A DNA stretch of 64,000 nt from NCBI GenBank assembly GCA_964570325.1, contig CAZMXS010000018.1, positions 1 through 64,000 on the forward strand, written 5' to 3'. This stretch comes from CAZMXS01 sp964570325 (lineage in GTDB: Bacteria > Verrucomicrobiota > Kiritimatiellia > CAIQIC01 > CAZMXS01). Below the pieces are notes generated by a model, which did no database searches, was not told where the DNA came from, and saw nothing but the letters and a program-made list of their open reading frames with translations. Below, piece by piece: positions 25,701 to 31,890 of this stretch (its first letter is position 1; each line of letters starts with the position of its first letter). The position numbers and the translations under genes are program-made.

Positions 25701-28607
25701 CGCATGTTCATCAAGCACGCTCGACCAAATGCGCACCTCGTCAATATATCCGCAAAAGTTGGTCGCATCCCGGGCATACCCGACATAGCAGTTGGTGCGG
25801 ACCACATCCGGCGGAACGGCGAACCCCGCGCTCGTCTGCGCCACTGCGTTGTCGAGATACAGCGTGGCCTGGTCATCCGCCAGCGTGGCCATGACATACA
25901 CCCAACGCCCGGTCGGCATGGGCGCGTGCAGCGTGCTGGCCGTCATCCCGTTCATCACGGTCCACGCCACGGCCCCGCCGGTGCTGTTGGTCCGGTAAAT
26001 GTGCAGGTCCACCAAGTCCGCCAGTTGGTTGAGCGCATCCGTGTTATAGACCGCGAACACACCGCTGGTGGCGCCGGCGGGCGGCAGGGCGTCCACCCAC
26101 ACCCAGGCGGCCAGCGTAAAGTCGCCGGCAAAATAGGTCCCCGGATGCAGGATCGCGCGGCCGGTCGGGCCATTAGTGGTCACCGCCAGGCAGTAGCCCT
26201 GGCGGTACGTGCCGCCCTGCGCGCTGCCCATGCCACTGGCCAGCACAATCTGCGGGCTCTCGCCGGGCCCCGGCCAGACATTCCGATAGCGCTGCACCCA
26301 GTTCGGGATGTACACGGCGGACGGCATGTCGGGATGCTGGATCGCCTGGCTCCACCAGATTTCCAAATCGGTGTTGGTATTGACGCCGAAGATATAGGTT
26401 TCGGCATCAGCCGTTGCGGAACTCGGATAGGCATAGAAGTTGGTATTGTATGAATTGCCGTACGGCTCATAAATGAAGCCGTGCCAGGCCGAATACGCGG
26501 CCGCATCGCGCATGCCGACGGCGCCGATGTCAGGCAGCAGGCTGTAGTCCGTCGTCCCGCTGTAGCGCCCGGTCAGATCGTGCAGTTGCGTCAGGTTGTC
26601 GTCCGCGTTGATCGGGAAGTATGCCTGCAACCCCTGGTTGGTCAGCGACGCCGGACTCCGGCCCTGATAGTTGCCGCGCATCGCGAGCAACACCTGATCG
26701 GCCGTGAGGGCCACCGACCAGATCCGGACATTATCAATGGCGCCGTCAAACGGCGCCGCATTGCTGCTGGCGGTGGCGCCCAGATATAGCGGCGTGGCGC
26801 CGGTCTGCCGGACACCATTGGTGCCCAGAGTCGTCTGGCCGGCCGGTGCGCCGTTCAAATACAAAGTCAGAGTCCGCTCGTTTTTCGTCAACGCCAAGTG
26901 CGTCCACCGGCGCGATGCGAGGACGTTGGTGGCGGTCAACATGGCCAAGCGCGGGTTGGCCGGCTGCCCCGAGCCCATGCTCGCCGTCACGACGCCGGGG
27001 GCATTGCTGGCGGCGGTCAAAATGCTCACGCACACTTCGTTGCTGGCCCCGCTGCCGCCCGCGCCCGGCTTGTCAAATACAGCAAGAAAGCCGTTTGTCC
27101 GGGCATCCAGATTTCCGGGCAAGACCCAGCATTCCAGCGTGAAATTGCTGGCGAGATTCAAGGCCGAGGTGAGAGCGCGGCTGCGGTGGTCGTTCAGGAA
27201 AAGAATAGAACGTGCGGTGGCGACCGGCTGAAGTTCCTCGCCGATCATCCAGTCGCGCGGCAGCAGGTCAAAATCCTGGTCGTCGCGCGCGGTCAGTTCA
27301 ATCGGCAGGAACCAGACATTGTCGTCGCTGGACGACAATTGCACCAGGCAGCGCCCGGTATTGGTGGTGGTATTGAGCGTGTAGGGATCCGTCATCTTCG
27401 CGCAGCCGGACGACGGCTCCTGGTAGGCTTGCAGGGCAACCGTCAGGTTGGTCGGAAAGAAAAGCGGCGCCCCGGGATCACCGGCATCGCCGCGCACGAA
27501 ACGATAGCAGGCCGGCCAGTCAGCGGCGTACTCGTCCACTTCGTAAAACCATTCCGTCCCCATCAAATCGCTGATCTTCCAGTAGATTTCGATTGCCCAG
27601 GGATTGGCCACCGAGCGCCGGATGGGAAAGAGCCAGTCCATTTTGGGGATAACCGAGCCGTCGGACGAGATGTGCTGGTAAACATAGGTCTGCTCCGCTC
27701 CGGTGCCGGCGGTAACCACCGGCGTCAAGTCGTCCACATCCGCCCAACCGCCCTGCGGCAGAATCCGCTCTCCCAGCCTGGCCGTCAGCGTCTGGACATC
27801 CGGCTCCATCACTTCGATCACGATCACGCCGCCCGTGCTGATTTGCTCGCTGTGGCTGCCGGTCTTGAAATACTGCATGACGATCATGCCGCGCTGGCTG
27901 CCGACGGCATTCACGCAATTCGCGCTGTCAATGTACAGGCCCGACCAGATGTTGCTCTCCACCACGTGATTCATATTGGTGGTGATCGTGTATTGCGGCG
28001 CCGTGATCTGATCATTGTAATGAAACTTCACAAAGGTGTTGCCGTCGAACTGGACCTTGGGGGCATTGTACGGGAAATCCGTCCAATATACACGGTATGG
28101 CCGTCCGGCGGGAGCGGACTCAACCACATAGGTGGTGTCCACAACCGAGCCGTCGGTGAAGTGCCACTGGATTTCCACCTGGCCACCGACCGCCGCGTAC
28201 ATGGCCCGCATGGAGGGCTCAAAAAAGGCGGAGTTGGACGGCGTGACATAGGCGGTGTTGGTCATCAGATTCCACGCCACGCTGGCGCCCGAGGTCGCGA
28301 CCGGCGGCGCCAGTTCCTGACCCAAATAGGCGTCCGGCGCCAGATCCTCCACATTTTGTCCGAACGCCGAATAGCGCAGCAACAGGTTGGTTGCGCCCAG
28401 GTTGTTGGTGGCCACCACGCCGCCGACATTCCCACCGCTTAAGATGGGCACGGACAACTGGTCCGGATGGCCATTGAGCAAAGGCAGGGCCGTGGGAAAA
28501 CGGACGGCGCAATTGCCGGTCACCGTCTGCGCCTGCGCCAGGTGGCCCAGGCCCAAGGCCAGCAGCGCCGCCAGCCACCACCGCCGCGGGCATGATCGCT
28601 TGTTCAT
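19740..28607 (-). CDS. Giant secreted LamG-repeat and coiled-coil protein (2,955 residues)
   Basis: It begins with a signal peptide (RRWWLAALLALGLGHLAQAQ). Three LamG/concanavalin-type jelly-roll domains are visible, near residues 475-650 ('TLECWVLPG', 'WTHLALTKNERTLTLYLNG', 'IDNVRIWS'), 825-985 ('TLAAWVWVD', 'YIDEVRIWS') and 1915-2095 ('TIEMWLKFE', 'WTHVAAVLAGTQACLYVNG', 'AEVRLWD'). Between the second and third is a long, partly alpha-helical region with no family I can name. Residues about 2130-2600 are mostly helical, rich in Ala/Gln/Glu and coiled-coil-like ('IGELVRRQQEALDAAQ'). A beta-rich C-terminal domain of about 250 residues closes it. LamG folds usually bind glycans or proteins. The ATG at 28607 starts the signal peptide; it lies 11 bases after the upstream paralogue. 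Function unknown. Confidence 0.85.
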   Translation of the reverse strand: MNKRSCPRRWWLAALLALGLGHLAQAQTVTGNCAVRFPTALPLLNGHPDQLSVPILSGGNVGGVVATNNLGATNLLLRYSAFGQNVEDLAPDAYLGQELAPPVATSGASVAWNLMTNTAYVTPSNSAFFEPSMRAMYAAVGGQVEIQWHFTDGSVVDTTYVVESAPAGRPYRVYWTDFPYNAPKVQFDGNTFVKFHYNDQITAPQYTITTNMNHVVESNIWSGLYIDSANCVNAVGSQRGMIVMQYFKTGSHSEQISTGGVIVIEVMEPDVQTLTARLGERILPQGGWADVDDLTPVVTAGTGAEQTYVYQHISSDGSVIPKMDWLFPIRRSVANPWAIEIYWKISDLMGTEWFYEVDEYAADWPACYRFVRGDAGDPGAPLFFPTNLTVALQAYQEPSSGCAKMTDPYTLNTTTNTGRCLVQLSSSDDNVWFLPIELTARDDQDFDLLPRDWMIGEELQPVATARSILFLNDHRSRALTSALNLASNFTLECWVLPGNLDARTNGFLAVFDKPGAGGSGASNEVCVSILTAASNAPGVVTASMGSGQPANPRLAMLTATNVLASRRWTHLALTKNERTLTLYLNGAPAGQTTLGTNGVRQTGATPLYLGATASSNAAPFDGAIDNVRIWSVALTADQVLLAMRGNYQGRSPASLTNQGLQAYFPINADDNLTQLHDLTGRYSGTTDYSLLPDIGAVGMRDAAAYSAWHGFIYEPYGNSYNTNFYAYPSSATADAETYIFGVNTNTDLEIWWSQAIQHPDMPSAVYIPNWVQRYRNVWPGPGESPQIVLASGMGSAQGGTYRQGYCLAVTTNGPTGRAILHPGTYFAGDFTLAAWVWVDALPPAGATSGVFAVYNTDALNQLADLVDLHIYRTNSTGGAVAWTVMNGMTASTLHAPMPTGRWVYVMATLADDQATLYLDNAVAQTSAGFAVPPDVVRTNCYVGYARDATNFCGYIDEVRIWSSVLDEHARQAAMYNVAEDLSPETLTAYLPFDPFKGHLVLDMVSGHKALLFNAVLQEPGAPALGSRRYTADEQATLYYQNDKTRPGYNPNEEHAILSAQGAYTIAYALRDDLNAAFGESAPFVLVNHLNPETGRPAMDALRVVRTDEVYTAFTMATTAGNLLNGPHPLDLLLNHWTGADFKDYGPAWQARDKSWYAVAAGLVGTTTAAVAMHNYYPQQTGFWFPGLSAALQPAVGTPIPWLPGTGTVNYAKTSYPTNGRPITVAWTVSWPGSVPTLAVGDTLIEARDGLPDIWNQLSVDVVYQQSTVESSNLNNVSVILYDPVCPRGATITNALTDYGFTVGGAAPTIYARNGFYYFYGLPPDLSGRFYYDPTRSRSNLVLVGQYVQPTTGAGYLLDNVLDTRTRLALMNLVPTNNAFYTDWANAVGKLAVDTARVAPNQPFSGLALHAPGKGAGYVALAFNNATNPALGVNSGLPITVSILRVDTNLATGQVIPLEDQYNLLSAQMSMRHSLDFAGEPGNYEFEWRWTEPTPNGATPDDPAACEVYTNGTGLNYLVLDGQSPQDLLNRFFALRYRAVSNSVAPVVGTNWSAFTGFALAEGWVQRLLNNLNPFEQRMRDLYNNAVDTQISMISQAGPPYAGDVALNPDNVNNVGLIQMYQTILNRARTVVDLAGLNDADANQQLLLAASRLNDLYMLLGNEAYADAADPTIGFGSSMALNNTAVLPVDYGAYAPAIFCFQNQVGSLLEEELALLRGRGNPGLAPGMNVAPVYNRLYWNFTKGENAGEVAYAVNYDITGHTNPVIDQGTAAARFPQGHGDAWGYYLDALGVYYSLLRHPTFDWGQPSISPMLLGDATIDVDYYDEKKFAESGAALARAGVDIVQGTYRQSYTEGAGDLFPGYQDSNTNRGWGVGQWAARAGVGALCNWMLGNSLLPAPSAWLTNAAALGMAGAGFVACPAGAFFDSDFTIEMWLKFEGGDSARDMALLDFESYNRGTRVALYLKATNRTPCLAITTGLVTGVAAAGAPLTTGVWTHVAAVLAGTQACLYVNGALALQTSGLPVPASVTLVSNTIGLARSSGSISYHGRLAEVRLWDTARGAAEIAALRDRRLTGGEAGLKSYWPLNENGGTVLPDRAYNGYSAVAKDATYWTNDMPALAANVDYDDPDILKIDRSTVPALAEIAASLNSVQRAVDNADRGLNPLGLGRATIPFDISPAALDSGTTHFEQILARAETALNNAQRVFDQVQEANRILRQQQQSAVNFQAAANDQEADYRRQLIEIYGYPYPADIGTGKTYPSGYDGPDVYHYMYVDLSALGWSGTDVEPIYACTYVFEGNRKHSTMVPYGFMTNAAPGEPERDITNTIVFTYANNGLPCKPAQWTDPRRAEGRLQMAYGAFLKQLLKYRQAVDTYENKTDYLNESFDWYVKTFAPDKLDDFRNQVGLATVKELRSTLEAVLKVKKILERCHKDSGRAKRNYAVNLVPSSQIVGTSDGGDIYFAVRAAIMAASDAQEAIGTWKELLLEMSSIAATFIVDTTEYGTTIAKLTHDYNLEADDQEAQIGELVRRQQEALDAAQAEFQGLIQAYQAMVAVEQEGARLLATRQRTRTETANRINAMRYNDMAFRIFRDDAVSRYQSAFDLAARYTYLAAKAYDYETGLLPADTVADPGSKFLGDVVRARTIGLIANGQPQVASRYTKPGLADILAQMKANWADLDGLLGFNNPQRLRERFSLRTELYRIAPGAAGDENWRQALEECRVDNLFNLSAFTRYCLPFSAQGGLQPQEPGLVIPFSTTIDFGHNFFGRVLAGTDSAYDSSHFATKIRSVGVWFSNYNNNVISGGLSETPVVYLVPAGVDIIRSPSDLNGDTLRSWLVQDLAIPVPKSLGAAEINTADWIPMYHSLQGSLAAMRRYGSMRAYNDTGTWNSQLDYSSRLVGRSVWNTQWYLIIPAGALHGDRRLALEYFINGARGDGEGIKDIKLFFETYSYSGNYPGQ

Positions 28608-28618
28608 GGTAAACTCCA

Positions 28619-29698
28619 TCAATAGCCGAACGAGATCCAGTACGCGTCAAAATGCGAATGCGAATGCGTTCCGCTGCCAAAGCTGATGGCCCAAGTATCG
28701 TTCTTGGCGATGGGAATGGTGTGCGCGCTGTAAAAATGCAGATCGCGCTTGACCTCGCCTTCCGACGACGGATGGTGGACGAGATTGATCTGATTGGTGC
28801 GATTGATGCTGATGATCAGGTCGGCGTCGTCATCCCAACTGTCCACCTTGTAGTAGATCAGCGCGAACCCGTCGCCGGCGGCCTTGTTTGTGGCCAGCGA
28901 ACTCAGGTTGGTGCCCAGGCACTTGTAGCCGCCCATGGTTTGCAAGCCGCCTTTGACGCGCAATCCCTGCTTTAAAAGCGGGGACTGCGCGGTCAGCGCC
29001 TGATAAAACACGCCCGTGCCGCCAACAATCCAATTCTGGTTGACCGTCAGATCGCCGCGGATCCGCACACTATCCGGCGCGCCCGCCAGGACAGTGGTAT
29101 TGCTGCCGATCGTCGCCGTTATACCCGCCTTCCCATAGCCGTCCACCTTCAGGTCGCCGGCGGTGGATAGCGCGCCGAGGCGGTTGGTCATCATCAGCGT
29201 GCCGACCCGCGTCCCCTCCTGCGCGGAGTAAAGCGCGCCCGCGATATGGAAATCCCCCGCCGCCGTCTGGGCATCATTGGCCTGGAACACATACGGCACG
29301 GATAGAAAGCGCTGGCGCGGCAACATGGGCGACTGCGTGCTGCCGTCGGCATTCAACGCCTGTAATTCCAGGTAACGCTGGTCCACCAGGTTGGCCGAGG
29401 CGAACGCCGCGCGCAGGTTGGCGGCCTGCGTATCCTCGCCCAGCGGCGCGCCGGTCCCGAGCACTACATTGAACACGCCTTGGACGGAGGTCGTCACCAC
29501 GTGGCTCTCGCTCCAGATCAGGTTGCCGCCCTCGGCTTCATCATAGATCCGGCAACGGATCGTATTGGTCACGAAGGATTTCGGATGACCCTGGTAATCG
29601 GTCAGCACCGCCTGGTAATTCAGGCGATCCGGGACATACTGCGCCTGAACCGCCCAGCCCAGGCCCCACAACATCATCGCCAAGCATGCTTTTTTCAT
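28619..29698 (-). CDS. Secreted 'NYQG/PRQRF' family protein, tandem copy 3
   Basis: 359 residues. After a signal peptide (MKKACLAMMLWGLGWAVQAQ) comes the shared N-terminal domain: 'RLNYQAVLTDYQGHP', 'RIYDEAEGGNLIWSE', 'GVFNVVLG', 'LPRQRFLSVPYVFQA'. A low-complexity beta region follows ('IRGDLTVNQNWIVGG'), then a C-terminal domain beginning 'GDGFALIYYKVDSWDDDA' and ending 'TIPIAKNDTWAISFG ... YWISFGY'. The same N- and C-terminal domains recur in the next two upstream genes. I chose ATG 29698 for its signal peptide and the GAGGA ribosome-binding site. Such proteins occur in PVC bacteria without assigned function; a fibre or surface-ligand role is inferred. Confidence 0.78.
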   Translation of the reverse strand: MKKACLAMMLWGLGWAVQAQYVPDRLNYQAVLTDYQGHPKSFVTNTIRCRIYDEAEGGNLIWSESHVVTTSVQGVFNVVLGTGAPLGEDTQAANLRAAFASANLVDQRYLELQALNADGSTQSPMLPRQRFLSVPYVFQANDAQTAAGDFHIAGALYSAQEGTRVGTLMMTNRLGALSTAGDLKVDGYGKAGITATIGSNTTVLAGAPDSVRIRGDLTVNQNWIVGGTGVFYQALTAQSPLLKQGLRVKGGLQTMGGYKCLGTNLSSLATNKAAGDGFALIYYKVDSWDDDADLIISINRTNQINLVHHPSSEGEVKRDLHFYSAHTIPIAKNDTWAISFGSGTHSHSHFDAYWISFGY

Positions 29699-29751
29699 GC
29701 GTCCTCGCTTATTCGCCCCGCGCGCGCGGCCGGCCGCCGGCGGGGCTTTAA

Positions 29752-30723
29752 TCAACCGTCGCCCCGCAGGGGCACCCAGTAACATTTCACGGCCAGATCG
29801 CTGGATTCGCCGGAATTGGCCAGGCCCACCTGCCAAGTGGTCCCACGCGGAACCGGAAAGGTCGCGCCGGTGTAAATCTTGAGATTCTTGCTGGTGGCGG
29901 CCTCATCACAGTAGTCCTGGAGCAGGAACAGATGATCGCCGATTTGGACCTTCACCCCGGAAGTCGTGTGACCATAAACCCAGATCCAGACCAGCAGGAA
30001 GCCATCATCCGTGGCGGTGTCGCTCGTGCCCGCCACGCGCAGATCGTTGGTCAGCACGGTGAAATGAGTCTGGATCGTGGCGTTGCTGAAGCAAACCTGG
30101 TTGGTATTGCCATAGCAGACGGCGCCGGCAACAGCGCTGGTGAAGCTCGCCTTCAAGTTGGATTCGGTGTCGCCTTCAACCAGCAGGCCGCCGGCCGCCG
30201 TCAAATCGCCGCTGAAGACCACGCCCGCGACATTGGTGAAAATAGCCATCCCCCCCGCCACCATCGGCACCATCAACACGCCGCCATTCTCCGCTGTCAG
30301 GCCCCGCAGTTGCGCGTTGCTGCTCACCTGCAAATTCCCGGCCACGGTGAAGTTGCCGGAAGCCCGCGGCAAATTGGCCGCCTCAAAGGCGTATGGGGTG
30401 GACACAAACTCCTGCGTCGGACCGCCGGTAATCCGGAAATAGGTGTTGGTCGAACCCTGGAAGATCGCCGGCAGATTCGGGTCCGAGATCACCAACTGGA
30501 CCGCGCCGGCGGCATCCGCCGTAACCGTCTGCGAACTCGTAAATACAACCGTGTGGTTGGTATAGATGGAGCATTGAATGGAATGCGCCCCCGGATCGGG
30601 CGCCCCATTGGTCCGCAGCAACAGGCCCTGCATATACAGGCTGCCGGGCACCTGCCCCCGCGCCGCTTCGGCGCCGGCCAGGCACAAGCCGAGCGCCCAT
30701 CCGCATGCCATAATCTTATTCAT
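29752..30723 (-). CDS. Secreted 'NYQG/PRQRF' family protein, tandem copy 2 (most diverged)
   Basis: 323 residues with a signal peptide (MNKIMACGWALGLCLAGAEA). The N-terminal domain is recognisable but diverged: 'SLYMQGLLLRTNGAPDPGAH' in place of the NYQG opening, and 'FVSTPYAFEAANL' in place of the PRQRF/PYA end. The middle holds short beta repeats ('TVAGNLQVSSNAQLRGLTAE'). The C-terminal domain, 'DDGFLLVWIWVYGHTT' to 'TFPVPRGTTWQVGLANSG ... CYWVPL', aligns by eye with the other two copies. A GAGGTGA ribosome-binding site precedes ATG 30723. It lies 53 bases upstream of copy 3 and 26 bases downstream of copy 1, so all three are probably one transcript. Confidence 0.75.
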   Translation of the reverse strand: MNKIMACGWALGLCLAGAEAARGQVPGSLYMQGLLLRTNGAPDPGAHSIQCSIYTNHTVVFTSSQTVTADAAGAVQLVISDPNLPAIFQGSTNTYFRITGGPTQEFVSTPYAFEAANLPRASGNFTVAGNLQVSSNAQLRGLTAENGGVLMVPMVAGGMAIFTNVAGVVFSGDLTAAGGLLVEGDTESNLKASFTSAVAGAVCYGNTNQVCFSNATIQTHFTVLTNDLRVAGTSDTATDDGFLLVWIWVYGHTTSGVKVQIGDHLFLLQDYCDEAATSKNLKIYTGATFPVPRGTTWQVGLANSGESSDLAVKCYWVPLRGDG

Positions 30724-30749
30724 ACTCGTCACCTCGCGTGCGCTGCCCT

Positions 30750-31823
30750 CTACGGGATCGAACGGTAATAAACGGTGTAGCCCATGTTATCGCTGGCCGA
30801 GCTGATACTCCACGGCGTGCCCGCCTTGACCGGAAAGAGCGTCCAGTCCTTGTATTTGATGCTGTCCGTGCCTGTGCTGTCCCAATAGGCCTTGAACAGG
30901 AAATTCGTCCCGTAAATGGTAAACGTGACAGCGTTGTCGCTGTTATTATCGTTGGCATAAACCCGCACCGCCAGGAAGCCGTTGGTCACCGCGGTCCCGG
31001 AATCGGAATGTTTGCCCGGATCGTGCGAAGCGAGCACGCGCAACGCGCCAAACGCGGCCGTGTGGCCGCGCAGGGACGCGCCATTTTTGCAGGTCACCAG
31101 GCCGTCGAACTCCGCTGCGTCCGTCAACGCGACATCGTTGGAAAACACCGCCGGGCCATTGATGTGCAGCGCGCCGTTGACCGCCAGCGGTCCCGCCACA
31201 TCCAGCTTCTGGCTGACCGTCAGCCCCAGGCTGTCCGCCAGGCTGCCATGAAAGACCAGGGTTTCCTGGCCGGTATCCGTGATGTTCACCGCCCGCTGGA
31301 AATAGGCGTTCGACGCCACGGCCAGCACGTCGCCGACAGTGAAGTCGCCGCGGCTGCCCGTGGCATTGCCGGCCTGGCAGGCATACGGCGCGGACAAGAA
31401 ACGCTGACGGGGCGCCATGGCCATGGCCGGGCGGCCATTCACGACATATTCGACCTCCACTTCCAACCAGCGGCTGTCGGCCATCTCGCCGCTGAAAACC
31501 TGCGATAACGAGCTGACCATGTTAGTCGCGTCGCCCAGGCTTTCGCCGGTCTCGCCCAGGCTCACATTGAACAGGCCGCTGGCATCGGTGGTCACCAATT
31601 GGCGCGAGCCCCAAATCATGTTCCCGCCCTTGGCGGCGTCGAAGATGCGGAACTTGACGGTCAGGATCGCGTTGGTCAGAGGCAACCCGGCCGCATTGTA
31701 CAGCGTCCCCTGGTAGTTCATCAGGTCCGGCACGCTGTTCGCCGCCGCCGGATTCGCCGACCCGGCCCATGCGGCCAACCAGCCGGCGGCCAGCCACAAT
31801 CGTGTTATCTTTTTCATTTTCAT
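30750..31823 (-). CDS. Secreted 'NYQG/PRQRF' family protein, tandem copy 1
   Basis: 357 residues with a signal peptide (ITRLWLAAGWLAAWAGSANP). It has the full N-terminal domain: 'LMNYQGTLYNAAGLPLTNA', 'FRIFDAAKGGNMIWGS', 'GLFNVSLGE' and 'APRQRFLSAPYACQAGNA'. A beta-repeat middle follows ('VSQKLDVAGPLAVNGALHIN'), then the C-terminal domain 'VTNGFLAVRVYANDNN' to 'LFPVKAGTPWSISSASDNMG'. ATG 31823 is preferred because GGAG lies six bases upstream; an earlier ATG at 31835 is possible. It lies 67 bases after the 575-residue secreted protein gene. Confidence 0.78.
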   Translation of the reverse strand: MKMKKITRLWLAAGWLAAWAGSANPAAANSVPDLMNYQGTLYNAAGLPLTNAILTVKFRIFDAAKGGNMIWGSRQLVTTDASGLFNVSLGETGESLGDATNMVSSLSQVFSGEMADSRWLEVEVEYVVNGRPAMAMAPRQRFLSAPYACQAGNATGSRGDFTVGDVLAVASNAYFQRAVNITDTGQETLVFHGSLADSLGLTVSQKLDVAGPLAVNGALHINGPAVFSNDVALTDAAEFDGLVTCKNGASLRGHTAAFGALRVLASHDPGKHSDSGTAVTNGFLAVRVYANDNNSDNAVTFTIYGTNFLFKAYWDSTGTDSIKYKDWTLFPVKAGTPWSISSASDNMGYTVYYRSIP

Positions 31824-31890
31824 GTGTAGCTCCACTCGTTAAACCGTGCGGGGTTGGCGGAATCCACGGCCGGCCGGGGGCGCCACCGGC

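Noticed and set aside
19740..28607. Giant protein as a Tc-toxin TcA subunit
   Set aside because: The LamG heads and helical C-terminal half give a superficial likeness in size and order, but no TcA motif, no TcB/TcC partner and no signal-less start are present; the protein has a signal peptide.
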